Source: Crocinitomicaceae bacterium (GTDB lineage: Bacteria; Bacteroidota; Bacteroidia; Flavobacteriales_D; Crocinitomicaceae). From it: a stretch of DNA of 64,000 nucleotides. The position numbers were made by a program, and so were the translations under genes. The stretch lies in contig JAQXBM010000087.1 in the NCBI GenBank assembly GCA_029252405.1, positions 1 through 64,000 on the forward strand, read 5' to 3'. Shown piece after piece: positions 7,388-15,575 of the stretch. The notes under the pieces are model-generated. The model worked only from the letters and a program-made list of their open reading frames with translations. It was not told the DNA's origin and did not search any database. Numbering within the stretch: position 1 is the first letter of the stretch; the number at the start of each line of letters is the position of its first letter.

Positions 7388-9415
7388 CACCATCGTAAGA
7401 ATCGTTGCTAGCGCTACTGTTTCGCCGGTTTCGTCGTAAACGTCCACAAGGAACTTCACAATTCCTTTTGCAATGTCGTCTTCTGAGCGTTTTTCTTGAT
7501 CAATTTTTTCCTTCACAGTGAATCGAACACCGATTGTTGCACCAGGATAAACTGGTTTTACGAATCGAGCTTCTTCAACTCCATAGTTCAACAGAACTGG
7601 ACCTTTCTTCGGATCAACAAATAACCCAGCAGCCTTTGATAGGATGAAGTAACCGTGAGCTACTCGCTGTTCGAAAATCGTTCCATCAAGAGAAGTCGCG
7701 TCCATGTGAGCATAGAAATTATCTCCTGAGACATTCGCGAAATTCACAATGTCAGCATCAGTCACAGTGTGCTTGTGTGTGAACACAGTATCGCCAATTA
7801 CCAAATCTTCAAAGTATTGTCTGAAAACATGAGGATTGGCCTCTGGTTGAGCTGCTCCAACTTGGAACTGCTGTGTAATTTTTGTAATTGTTGTTGGGTG
7901 ACCTTGAATTGAGGTACGTTGCAAGTAGTGCAAAATTCCACGTTTACCACCCATTTCTTCTCCACCACCAGCTCGACCTGGTCCACCATGTGTTAACAAT
8001 GGCATTGGAGAACCGTGACCTGTACTTTCTTTAGCACATGCTTCGTTCAAGACCAAGATACGACCATGCATACTTGCTGCACCTACCACGTATTCTCTTG
8101 CTTCCTGATCGTTTGGAGTTACAATTGACGAAACCAATGATCCTTTACCCATTCGTGCCAATTCAATGGCATCATCCATACTTTTATAAGGCATGATTGT
8201 CGAAACTGGACCAAATGCCTCCACTTCGTGAACGTCTGTTTTTGTGAATGGATCATCGTTGTAGAAAAGAACAGGAGAGAAGAACGCCCCTTTTTCTTTG
8301 TTTCCACCTTTTATTTCGAAATTGTCCATGTCTCCATAAACAATCTCTTGGGAACCAGCTAATAATTCAACACTTTCGCGAACTCTATCTACCTGTGTTC
8401 TAGTCGCCAAAGCACCCATGCGAACTCCTTCTTCACTTGGATCACCGATTACTGTTCGAGCCAAGCGATCTGAGATTCCTTTTTGAACATCTCCAACCAA
8501 ATTTTCTGGAACAATGATTCTACGAATAGCGGTACATTTCTGTCCTGCTTTTACGGTAATTTCCTTCGTCGCTTCCTTGATGAATAAATCGAATTCAGCA
8601 GTTCCCGGTTTGGCGTGCTCACCCAAAATTGTCGCATTCAACGAGTCTGCTTCCAAGTTGAAAGAAACGCTGTTGTCAACAATTTGAGGCAAAGATTTTA
8701 AGATTTTTCCTGTTGATGCCGAACCAGTAAATGTTACTGTGTCTTCACTTTGAACATGATCAATGATTCCTCGACCCAATCCACAAACGAGTTGCAATGC
8801 ACCTTCTGGCAATATTTTCGATTCGATGATGTTACGCACCATTACTTCGGTTAAGAAACATGTATATTCCGAAGGTTTAACCACGGTTGGCACACCGGCC
8901 ATTAAGTTCACAGCAATTTTTTCTAGCATTCCCCAAATAGGGAAGTTAAATGCGTTGATATGAACAGCGATTCCTTGTTTTGGCACCATGATATGGTGTC
9001 CAATGAACGTTCCTTCTTTTGAAAGTGGAGCAGCTGCACCATCTACGTAGTAAGGCAAGTCTGGAAATTGTTTACGTAATGAGGCATTGGCAAATAAGTT
9101 TCCAATTCCTCCTTCGATGTCAATCCATGAATCGATTTTGGTTGCTCCCGTCCAAGCACTTACTTCGTAATAATATTTCTTTTTTGTCAAAAGGTGAAGG
9201 GCAAGCGCTTTGATCATGCGTCCTCTCTCTTGGAAAGTCATTTTGCGAAGTGGTCGACCTCCCGTCTTACGGCCGTACTCTAGAATATCGGCGTAGTTGA
9301 ATCCTTCGCTGGAAACAGAACCAATTTCTTCGCCATTGATGGCATTGTACAATGAAGTTTCAACTCCTTTCCCTTCAGTCCATTGACCGAGGATATAACT
9401 TTGATAGGTACGCAT
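7364..9415 (-). CDS. paaZ: Bifunctional aldehyde dehydrogenase / enoyl-CoA hydratase PaaZ
   Basis: The protein has 683 residues from the ATG at 9415, close to the 681 of E. coli PaaZ. The frame extends upstream to a TTG at 9439, but a perfect -7 box covers 9437-9444, so 9415 is preferred. Residues 1-520 are the aldehyde dehydrogenase: PKQGIAVHINAFNFPIWG, PTVVKPSEYT, TFTGSASTGK, catalytic Glu in FNLEADSLN and catalytic Cys in GQKCTAIRR. Residues 530-683 are the MaoC-type hot-dog hydratase (FEDLVIGDTVFT, then DNFYAHMDATSL and RVAHGYFILS). In phenylacetate degradation PaaZ opens the oxepin-CoA ring and oxidises the resulting aldehyde. No other paa gene is in the window, so the pathway must be completed elsewhere. 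Confidence 0.95.
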   Translation of the reverse strand: MRTYQSYILGQWTEGKGVETSLYNAINGEEIGSVSSEGFNYADILEYGRKTGGRPLRKMTFQERGRMIKALALHLLTKKKYYYEVSAWTGATKIDSWIDIEGGIGNLFANASLRKQFPDLPYYVDGAAAPLSKEGTFIGHHIMVPKQGIAVHINAFNFPIWGMLEKIAVNLMAGVPTVVKPSEYTCFLTEVMVRNIIESKILPEGALQLVCGLGRGIIDHVQSEDTVTFTGSASTGKILKSLPQIVDNSVSFNLEADSLNATILGEHAKPGTAEFDLFIKEATKEITVKAGQKCTAIRRIIVPENLVGDVQKGISDRLARTVIGDPSEEGVRMGALATRTQVDRVRESVELLAGSQEIVYGDMDNFEIKGGNKEKGAFFSPVLFYNDDPFTKTDVHEVEAFGPVSTIMPYKSMDDAIELARMGKGSLVSSIVTPNDQEAREYVVGAASMHGRILVLNEACAKESTGHGSPMPLLTHGGPGRAGGGEEMGGKRGILHYLQRTSIQGHPTTITKITQQFQVGAAQPEANPHVFRQYFEDLVIGDTVFTHKHTVTDADIVNFANVSGDNFYAHMDATSLDGTIFEQRVAHGYFILSKAAGLFVDPKKGPVLLNYGVEEARFVKPVYPGATIGVRFTVKEKIDQEKRSEDDIAKGIVKFLVDVYDETGETVALATILTMVKKIDQSS

Positions 9416-9436
9416 GTTTTTCTTATTTTGGCGTCT

Positions 9437-9469
9437 CAAAGATACTTAATCTTAAGTGAACTTAGACAA
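9437..9469 (-). promoter_or_regulatory. paaZ promoter (-33 TTG and -7 TATCTTTG)
   Basis: On the minus strand TTG (9467-9469) is followed after 22 nt by TATCTTTG (9437-9444), matching the Bacteroidota promoter layout. The -7 box ends 21 nt before the paaZ ATG. The promoter overlaps the first codons of the divergent gene at 9456. Confidence 0.65.
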
Positions 9470-9902
9470 GGACTTTTTAAAGCTTTTTGAATCTGAACTG
9501 CTCTTTGAGTCAGTTGTTGAAGGTATAACGCTTTATATTTTCGATTACAAGATTAATTATACGCACGTTCCTCCATATACGAAGATGACTTTATCCGCGG
9601 CTAAAGGGCTTCGGTCTGCTGTTATTGATTTTTATGAGGGTAAGGATGTCGACTTTTGTAATATCATTAAGTTTATGTCATCCGCGGATATTGATCCAGA
9701 TGCCAGGGAATGGGGAGCGAATCGACCAACTGAAGTTACGTCAATTTCTGATTCAATGGTGATTCGTGGAATGGCGCATAAGCTCATTGCGAATTTCTAC
9801 TTAACAATTAACCAACCTGAGAAACCAACTAAGTTATTTAACAACCTTGAAGGATCAATTTCTTGGTCTTTGGAGCAATTGGAAAAGCGAAAATCCGCCT
9901 GA
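9456..9902 (+). CDS. Hypothetical protein, 148 residues
   Basis: Not recognised. The frame opens with a GTG directly after an in-frame TAA, so no longer form is possible; internal starts near residue 44 (ATG) would lose a hydrophobic segment. The protein is soluble and mixed alpha/beta, with no signal peptide: LFESVVEGITLYIFDYKINYTHV, then MTLSAAKGLRSAVIDFYEG, then a C-terminal helical half (MVIRGMAHKLIANFYLTINQ and SWSLEQLEKRKSA). Codon use looks ordinary for the window. It is divergent from paaZ and its 5' end overlaps the paaZ promoter. The segment resembles small STAS- or SpoIIAA-sized proteins only in length, so I give no function. Confidence 0.65.
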   Translation: MNLDKDFLKLFESELLFESVVEGITLYIFDYKINYTHVPPYTKMTLSAAKGLRSAVIDFYEGKDVDFCNIIKFMSSADIDPDAREWGANRPTEVTSISDSMVIRGMAHKLIANFYLTINQPEKPTKLFNNLEGSISWSLEQLEKRKSA

Positions 9903-9967
9903 TTTCTTTTTGAGGCTCACAATCGAATAAACTCGTTCACTAGTATCCGTTTCTTCAAGTTTTCATC

Positions 9968-9995
9968 GTGCTTGGCTTTGACCGATAGTCTACAA
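9968..9995 (+). repeat. Degenerate direct copy of a fold-back arm
   Basis: The 28 nt beginning GTGCTTGGCTTTGACCGA and ending TCTACAA recur, with a few changes and one indel, at 10072-10100, which is the left arm of the inverted repeat described next. There are thus two direct copies plus one inverted copy of this sequence within about 230 bp. Confidence 0.6.
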
Positions 9996-10070
9996 GATGC
10001 TTTACTGTGTTGACAAATTTGAAATGAATAGCTCCATAGCTAGATCTCCACTTATTCTTCATGTTTTCTT

Positions 10071-10194
10071 AGTGCTTGGTTTTGATCGGCAAATCTACAA
10101 TAGACTTTTCATCCCTGACATGGTTAGATGAACTGCTTCGCAGACCTTGCATGATTGAAAAGTCTATTGTGACGATTGCCTAAAAACAAGTACT
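10071..10194. repeat. Imperfect long inverted repeat (fold-back / MITE-like)
   Basis: The left arm (10071-10111) and right arm (10156-10194) are inverted copies of each other. The inner 14 bp, CAATAGACTTTTCA at 10098-10111 against its exact complement at 10156-10169, are perfect; the outer 25 nt match with small gaps. A small hairpin, CTGC-TTC-GCAG, lies inside the 44-nt loop. The element fills the second half of the 292-bp gap between 9902 and 10195, and its right end touches the start codon of the next gene. No transposase is present. It could be a mobile fold-back element or an RNA hairpin acting on that gene; the sequence cannot decide. Confidence 0.7.
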
Positions 10195-10392
10195 ATGAAA
10201 ACATTTCAAACAACAGCGTTAGACGAGAATCAAGTTTCGGAGCTACTATTTAGACAATTATTCATTTTCCAAAGTCAACTTGAGAGTGGAACTTACACTT
10301 CCTATGAACAACAGGAGGTTGAAGAGATCATTTACTTGATTGATGAATTATTGGCTGTGATGATCGATTGTTATCGATCAGAAAAGGAATGA
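10195..10392 (+). CDS. Small acidic hypothetical protein, 65 residues
   Basis: Not recognised. The ATG at 10195 directly follows the right arm of a long inverted repeat. The protein is predicted to be almost all helix, with two helices (NQVSELLFRQLFIFQSQLES and QQEVEEIIYLIDELLAVMIDCY), strongly acidic and amphipathic. That is compatible with a small coiled-coil or a protein-protein adaptor. It has no signal peptide or membrane segment. A good rho-independent terminator follows 19 nt after the stop, which supports a real single-gene transcript. The antitoxin-like size is noted, but no toxin partner is adjacent. Confidence 0.7.
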   Translation: MKTFQTTALDENQVSELLFRQLFIFQSQLESGTYTSYEQQEVEEIIYLIDELLAVMIDCYRSEKE

Positions 10393-10410
10393 CAAATTTG
10401 ATTCTGATTT

Positions 10411-10447
10411 ACGGGCGGGTTGAAAGATACTCGCTCGTTTTTTTATT
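10411..10447 (+). terminator. Rho-independent terminator
   Basis: ACGGGCGGGT (10411-10420) pairs over 10 bp, two of them G-U, with ACTCGCTCGT (10429-10438) around an 8-nt loop and is followed by seven or more Ts. It ends the 65-residue gene just before the convergent dusB stop. Confidence 0.8.
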
Positions 10448-11443
10448 CTAAAGCGCGAATTCGAAATTCTCCGCGTTTTCTCCGATGTAGTTAAGAGTGT
10501 CCTTGATTTCTTGCAAATCGAAAGAAGTCACCAATTTGATTCGGTAATCTTTAAAGTGGGAAATTCCTTTGAAGTAATTCGTATAGTGACGCTTCATTTC
10601 GGCAATTCCCAATGTTTCACCCTTCCAATCGATACTCATGTTGAGGTGTTGCATGGCTGCTTCAACGCGATCAGTAACGGATGGTTTTTCTAGGTGAGTC
10701 CCTGTCTTTTGGAAGTGCTTGATTTCATTGAAGATCCAAGGGTAACCAATACTTGCGCGACCGATCATTAATCCATCAACTCCGTAGCGTTCTTTGTAGA
10801 GCACTGCTTTTTCGGGTGTGTTGATATCACCATTTCCAAAAACGGGAATTTTCATCCGTGGATTTTCCTTTACGGCGGCAATCAAAGACCAATCAGCCTC
10901 GCCTTTATACATTTGCTTACGTGTTCTTCCGTGAATTGAAATCGCTTCAATTCCCACATCTTGCAAGCGCTCGGCTACTTCAACAATGTACTTTGTATTG
11001 TCATCCCAACCCAATCGTGTTTTTACGGTAACGGGAAGTTTAGTTGACTTCACAATTTCGGAAGTCATTTTCACCATTTTCGGAATGTCCTGAAGGATTC
11101 CAGCTCCAGCACCTTTGCACGCTACTTTCTTAACTGGACAACCGTAGTTGATATCAATGATATCTGGGTTTGTACGTTCTGTGATTTCTGTAGCGAGTTT
11201 CATGCTCTCGATATCATAACCGAAAATTTGAATCCCAATTGGGCGCTCATACTCGTAAATATCGAGTTTGGAAACACTTTTTACGGCATCGCGAATCAAT
11301 CCTTCCGATGAGATGAACTCGGTGTACATCAAATCAGCTCCGTGCTTTTTGCAAAGTGCACGAAAGGGTGGATCACTTACATCCTCCATTGGAGCTAAGA
11401 GGAGTGGGAAATCACCTAATTCTATGTCGCGTATTTTGGCCAT
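10448..11443 (-). CDS. dusB: tRNA-dihydrouridine synthase B
   Basis: The protein has 331 residues, normal for the family. It is an FMN-dependent enzyme that reduces uridine to dihydrouridine in the D-loop of tRNA. Landmarks are LLLAPMEDVSDPPFR at the N-terminus (FMN/TIM-barrel start), DINYGCPVKKV with the catalytic Cys102, TVKTRLGW, SIHGRTRKQMYKGEADW, the flavin phosphate loop IPVFGNGDI, and GLMIGRASIGYPWIF. The C-terminal helical domain (YTNYFKGISHFKDYR) binds tRNA. The start codon lies 7 nt after a -7 box, so the mRNA is nearly leaderless. The gene is convergent with the small gene at 10195. Confidence 0.95.
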   Translation of the reverse strand: MAKIRDIELGDFPLLLAPMEDVSDPPFRALCKKHGADLMYTEFISSEGLIRDAVKSVSKLDIYEYERPIGIQIFGYDIESMKLATEITERTNPDIIDINYGCPVKKVACKGAGAGILQDIPKMVKMTSEIVKSTKLPVTVKTRLGWDDNTKYIVEVAERLQDVGIEAISIHGRTRKQMYKGEADWSLIAAVKENPRMKIPVFGNGDINTPEKAVLYKERYGVDGLMIGRASIGYPWIFNEIKHFQKTGTHLEKPSVTDRVEAAMQHLNMSIDWKGETLGIAEMKRHYTNYFKGISHFKDYRIKLVTSFDLQEIKDTLNYIGENAENFEFAL

Positions 11444-11450
11444 GTGACCG

Positions 11451-11458
11451 CAAAGGTA
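11451..11458 (-). promoter_or_regulatory. dusB -7 promoter box
   Basis: Read on the minus strand, TACCTTTG fits TAnnTTTG and ends 7 nt before the dusB ATG. Confidence 0.55.
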
Positions 11459-11544
11459 CGTTGTTTTCGTTGAATTCGAAATTCTTACATATAATTCAGA
11501 GTAATTTACCTTCTGATTGCCAAAGCGAATTTCAATAGTTCAAT

Positions 11545-11552
11545 TATCTTTG
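11545..11552 (+). promoter_or_regulatory. glyS -7 promoter box, leaderless geometry
   Basis: TATCTTTG ends 4 nt before the glyS ATG at 11557, so transcription should begin at or beside the start codon. Confidence 0.65.
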
Positions 11553-11556
11553 CGAG

Positions 11557-13092
11557 ATGCAACAAAAAGAAGACAATCTGAAGAGTATTATTTCTCATGC
11601 GAAGGAATATGGTTTTGTGTTTCAATCATCAGAGATTTACGATGGGCTTTCGGCGACATATGATTACGGTCAATTGGGAGCTGAGTTGAAAAACAACATC
11701 AAATCGTATTGGTGGAAATCGATGGTGCAAATGCACGAAAACATCGTTGGATTGGATTCTGCGATTTTCATGCACCCTTCAACTTGGAAGGCTTCAGGTC
11801 ACGTTGATGCATTTAACGATCCATTGATTGATAATAAAGATTCGAAGAAACGCTACCGCGCGGATGTTTTGATTGAAGATGCAATCGAGAAGATTCGCAA
11901 GAAAATCGATAAGGAAGTTGCAAAAGGATTGAAGCGTTTTGGTGACGATTTCAACGAAGAAGAATTCAGAAAAACGAATCCGAATGTACTTCGAAATGTT
12001 ACAAAGATAACTGACATCGAAGATCGCATGCGTGCGACTTTAGGTGAAAATGATTTGGAGGGAGTTCGTGATCTCATTTTAGATTTAGGAATCGTTTGTC
12101 CAATCTCAGGAACAAAGAACTGGACGGAAGTTCGCCAGTTTAACTTGATGTTCTCTACTGAGTTGGGATCTGTTGCAGGTGATGCTTCGACTATTTACCT
12201 TCGACCAGAAACGGCGCAAGGTATTTTTGTGAACTTCTTGAATGTTCAGAAAACGGGTCGTATGAAGATTCCATTTGGAATCGCTCAGATTGGTAAAGCC
12301 TTCAGAAACGAGATTGTGGCTCGTCAGTTTATCTTCCGTATGCGTGAGTTCGAACAAATGGAGATGCAATTCTTCGTTCGTCCTGGTGAAGAAATGAAGT
12401 GGTACGACTACTGGAAAAATGCGCGCATCAAGTGGCACCAAGCCTTGGGAATTGCTGAGGAGAATTACCGTTTTCACGATCACATTAAATTGGCACACTA
12501 CGCAAACGCAGCATCTGATATAGAATTCAATTTCCCAATGGGATTCAAGGAGCTGGAAGGAGTTCACTCTCGCACAGACTTCGATTTGAAGCAGCACGAA
12601 GCGCTTTCAGGAAAGAAATTGCAATACTTCGACCCGGAGTTGAATGAAAGCTACACTCCCTTTGTTGTGGAGACATCAATCGGATTAGATAGAATGTTCT
12701 TGGCTATTTTGAGTTCGGCGTACAAAGAGGAAAAGTTGGAAAACAATTCCGAACGTGTTGTATTGGCTTTGCCTGCATCACTCGCCCCGTATAAAGTGGC
12801 AATCATGCCTTTGACGAAGAAAGATGGGTTGCCAGATAAAGCGCGTGAAATCATGAATGATTTGAAGTTTGATTTCAATTGTATTTATGATGAAAAGGGT
12901 GCAGCAGGACGTCGTTACAGAATTCAGGATGCAATGGGAACTCCTTTCTGTGTGATGGTCGATCATCAGACGTTGGAAGATAATACGGTAACTATTCGCG
13001 ATCGCGATACGATGGAGCAGGAGCGCGTTGCTATTTCAGAGTTGGGTGGAATTTTCGCTAAGCGTTGCAGTATGACGAATTTGCTGAAGTAG
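11557..13092 (+). CDS. glyS: Glycine--tRNA ligase (dimeric, archaeal/eukaryotic type)
   Basis: The protein has 511 residues and is a single-chain class II synthetase that charges tRNA-Gly, not the two-subunit glyQS form. Landmarks are the N-terminal GYDGLSATYDYGQLG-like opening (EIYDGLSATYDYG), STWKASGHVDAF, the class II motif 2 region (YLRPETAQGIFVNF, GIAQIGKAFRNEI, RMREFEQMEMQFF) and motif 3 VETSIGLDRMFLAIL. The last 110 residues are the anticodon-binding domain (ALPASLAPYKVAIMPL to YRIQDAMGTPFCVMVD). It is transcribed alone from a leaderless-looking promoter. Length and motifs are ordinary. Confidence 0.97.
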   Translation: MQQKEDNLKSIISHAKEYGFVFQSSEIYDGLSATYDYGQLGAELKNNIKSYWWKSMVQMHENIVGLDSAIFMHPSTWKASGHVDAFNDPLIDNKDSKKRYRADVLIEDAIEKIRKKIDKEVAKGLKRFGDDFNEEEFRKTNPNVLRNVTKITDIEDRMRATLGENDLEGVRDLILDLGIVCPISGTKNWTEVRQFNLMFSTELGSVAGDASTIYLRPETAQGIFVNFLNVQKTGRMKIPFGIAQIGKAFRNEIVARQFIFRMREFEQMEMQFFVRPGEEMKWYDYWKNARIKWHQALGIAEENYRFHDHIKLAHYANAASDIEFNFPMGFKELEGVHSRTDFDLKQHEALSGKKLQYFDPELNESYTPFVVETSIGLDRMFLAILSSAYKEEKLENNSERVVLALPASLAPYKVAIMPLTKKDGLPDKAREIMNDLKFDFNCIYDEKGAAGRRYRIQDAMGTPFCVMVDHQTLEDNTVTIRDRDTMEQERVAISELGGIFAKRCSMTNLLK

Positions 13093-13127
13093 AACACAAT
13101 TTTTTCTTCCTGGTAGGAAATAAACTG

Positions 13128-13151
13128 CAAAAAACCCAAGGCGCAAAGCCT
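13128..13151 (-). terminator. Weak terminator for gpmI
   Basis: Read on the minus strand, AGGC-TTTGC-GCCT forms a short stem followed by TGGGTTTTTT. It lies between the convergent glyS and gpmI ends. The stem is only 4 bp, so this is a weak call. Confidence 0.35.
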
Positions 13152-13168
13152 GTGTTGACTGTGTTTTT

Positions 13169-14689
13169 TTATGCTGACACAAGTGACTTTCCAGTCATTT
13201 CTTCGGGTTGATTAACACCCAATCGACTTAAAATAGTTGGTGCGACGTCTGCTAGAATTCCGCTCTTGAGTGTTACTTTGTCTTCAGTGACTAACACTAC
13301 CGGAACAGGGTTAAGTGAGTGCGCAGTATTCGGACTTCCATCTGGATTAACAGCATAGTCAGCGTTTCCATGGTCGGCAATCACGATAAATTCGTACCCA
13401 AATTCTTCTCCACAGTGCACGACATCTTTTAAGCAACGATCGATTGTTTCAACAGCTGTTACAATCGCTGCATACACACCTGTATGTCCAACCATATCAG
13501 GATTGGCAAAGTTCAAACAGATAAAATCAGGTTGTTCATTCCGGATGTTATTCGTGATACGATCTCGAACTTCAGGTGCGCTCATTTCTGGCTGCAAATC
13601 GTATGTTGCCACCTTCGGTGAGTTCACTAAAATTCGATTTTCACTATCAAATTCTTTTTCGCGACCTCCACTAAAGAAAAATGTCACGTGTGGATATTTT
13701 TCCGTTTCAGCGATTCGAACTTGAGACAATTTATTCTCCGAAAGGACTTCTCCGAGTGTATTTGAAAGATTGTCTTTCTCGAAAATTACGTTGACGTTTT
13801 CGAATGTTCTGTCGTAATTTGTCATCGTGTAATACGCGAGATTCAACTTTTTCATTTCCTCCGCTTCAAAATCTTTTTGCGTTAAAGCGATAGATATTTC
13901 GCGCGGTCGATCTGTTCTAAAGTTGAAGGAAACAACGATGTCGCCATCTTCAATTGCCCCTGACTTTTCTCCAATAGTTTTGATAACACTTGGTTCGATG
14001 AATTCGTCCGTGATATCATTTGAATAGGAAGATTGAATCGCATCTGAAGCACTTTCAAATTCTGATCCAGTTCTGTGGACCATTAAATCGTACGCTTTTT
14101 TGATTCTTGCCCAGCGATTATCGCGATCCATGGCGAAGTATCGTCCTATTACTGAAGCGATTTGAACGGGTGTGTTTTCAATTTCTTTTTGAAGTGTGTC
14201 AATGAAATGGATTCCACTTTTCGGGTCACAATCACGACCGTCTGTAAAGGCATGAATGAAGGCATTTTGAAGATTGTATTCCACTGCCATTTTGCACAAA
14301 GCGTGCAAGTGTTCTTGCGAACTGTGAACGCCTCCGTTGGATACTAATCCCATGAAGTGAATCGATTTTCCACTGTCTTTTGCACGCTGAAACGCCTCTT
14401 TCAAAACAGGGTTTTCAAAGAACTCACCATCACGAATCGACTTGTTGATGCGTGTCAATTCTTGATACACAATTCGACCTGCCCCAATGTTCAAGTGTCC
14501 AACTTCTGAATTACCCATCTGACCATCTGGCAATCCAACATTTTCTCCGCTAGTGAGCAATTCAGCCGATGGGTATTTTGCCATCAATTGATCCATAAAT
14601 GGAGTGCGAGCGTTGTAGATTGCATCTGATTCGGATTTGTCGCCAATGCCCCAGCCATCGAGAATGATAAGTCCAATCTTTTTAGTCAT
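13169..14689 (-). CDS. gpmI: 2,3-bisphosphoglycerate-independent phosphoglycerate mutase
   Basis: The protein has 506 residues, normal for the cofactor-independent enzyme that interconverts 3- and 2-phosphoglycerate in glycolysis and gluconeogenesis. It belongs to the alkaline phosphatase superfamily. LIILDGWG at the N-terminus holds the first metal Asp. The phosphorylated serine is Ser61 in GQMGNSEVGHLNIGAGR. FTDGRDCDPKSG and ASVIGRYFAMDRDNRW form the substrate site. FANPDMVGHTG and VIADHGNADY carry the remaining metal ligands. Its start overlaps the end of the histidine kinase gene by 8 nt, so the two are probably co-translated. Confidence 0.97.
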   Translation of the reverse strand: MTKKIGLIILDGWGIGDKSESDAIYNARTPFMDQLMAKYPSAELLTSGENVGLPDGQMGNSEVGHLNIGAGRIVYQELTRINKSIRDGEFFENPVLKEAFQRAKDSGKSIHFMGLVSNGGVHSSQEHLHALCKMAVEYNLQNAFIHAFTDGRDCDPKSGIHFIDTLQKEIENTPVQIASVIGRYFAMDRDNRWARIKKAYDLMVHRTGSEFESASDAIQSSYSNDITDEFIEPSVIKTIGEKSGAIEDGDIVVSFNFRTDRPREISIALTQKDFEAEEMKKLNLAYYTMTNYDRTFENVNVIFEKDNLSNTLGEVLSENKLSQVRIAETEKYPHVTFFFSGGREKEFDSENRILVNSPKVATYDLQPEMSAPEVRDRITNNIRNEQPDFICLNFANPDMVGHTGVYAAIVTAVETIDRCLKDVVHCGEEFGYEFIVIADHGNADYAVNPDGSPNTAHSLNPVPVVLVTEDKVTLKSGILADVAPTILSRLGVNQPEEMTGKSLVSA

Positions 14690-15569
14690 GATTTAATGCG
14701 ATTGTGAAGCATGCACCTTTAGGATTATTCTCTGAATAGTTGATCGTTCCTCCATGGAGATAGACCAATTTCGAGACGATGTACAAGCCAAGGCCTGATC
14801 CTTTTTGAGTGCGCGTGTCTTCGCTACCTGAGCGGTAGAATTTCTTAAATATTTCTGTTTGATCCTTGGATGGAACTCCTGGACCATTGTCTTTTACTCC
14901 AAATCCTCCGTTGCTGCTAAAAATGATGATTTCGGCAGAGTTTCCTGCATATTTCAGCGCGTTTTCGATGAGGTTGTTCAGTATGGTTTCGATCAATAAA
15001 CGATCTCCTTTGATCAGTGTGTTCTCCTTCATTTCCAGCTTAAAATCAGCGTTAGGAGACAATTGCTTGAATCGCTCGATGGATGATGTTGCCAAGGAAT
15101 TGAACTCAAACGTTTCTTTGGTAACTTGTAATGCTTTGTTTTCGAGTCGTGAAGCGTTCAGGATATTGTCAATCATGCGCTCCAATCGATCGTTTTCTTC
15201 AATTGCTTTGATCAACAATTGATCGCGCTGTTCCTTTTCTAATTCTCGTTTTACAATCGTCTGAAGGTAGAGTTTGTTAGACGCGAGTGGTGTTTTCAAT
15301 TCATGCGTTACTGAAAGAAGAAAATTGCTTTGGCGCTCCGAAAGCTTGATGTCTCTGATTATTGATCGTCGAACGTACCAGATCCCTGCGACTAAAATCA
15401 AGAGGAAAACAGCTCCCTCACCAAGAATCATGGTCACACGATTGTTGACGACTCCCGTTTTTCCTTCGACGGCTTGTGTTAAATCAATAATGTGGTAGCC
15501 CCACCAAATGAATTGGAGTATTACGTATGCACTGAGTACATAAAGAACAACAGCGGTGCGGCCTTTCAT
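14682..15569 (-). CDS. Membrane sensor histidine kinase
   Basis: The protein has 295 residues. Two membrane helices (about 7-25 and 46-66) flank a short external loop of about 20 residues, so little ligand-binding surface is exposed. The dimerisation helix holds the phospho-acceptor His89 in VTHELKTPLAS. The ATPase domain shows the N box NLIENALKYA, G1 box VKDNGPGVP, F box FKKFYRSG and G2 box GSGLGLYIV. No response regulator is in the window, which is unusual for a kinase in an operon. It sits 6 nt after purF and overlaps gpmI by 8 nt, placing it inside a metabolic transcript. It may sense a central-metabolism or envelope signal; the partner must be found elsewhere. Confidence 0.92.
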   Translation of the reverse strand: MKGRTAVVLYVLSAYVILQFIWWGYHIIDLTQAVEGKTGVVNNRVTMILGEGAVFLLILVAGIWYVRRSIIRDIKLSERQSNFLLSVTHELKTPLASNKLYLQTIVKRELEKEQRDQLLIKAIEENDRLERMIDNILNASRLENKALQVTKETFEFNSLATSSIERFKQLSPNADFKLEMKENTLIKGDRLLIETILNNLIENALKYAGNSAEIIIFSSNGGFGVKDNGPGVPSKDQTEIFKKFYRSGSEDTRTQKGSGLGLYIVSKLVYLHGGTINYSENNPKGACFTIALNHD

Positions 15570-15575
15570 ATTTGC

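Noticed and set aside
9456..9470. A case for starting paaZ further upstream at 9439 (TTG)
   Set aside because: The TATCTTTG box covers that position, so the mRNA would begin after it.
10195..10392. Antitoxin of a toxin-antitoxin pair
   Set aside because: Size and helical makeup fit loosely, but no toxin-like gene is adjacent and the gene has its own terminator.
12106..12597. A 163-residue frame opposite glyS
   Set aside because: Lies antisense to a fully conserved tRNA synthetase; Cys- and His-rich shadow frame.
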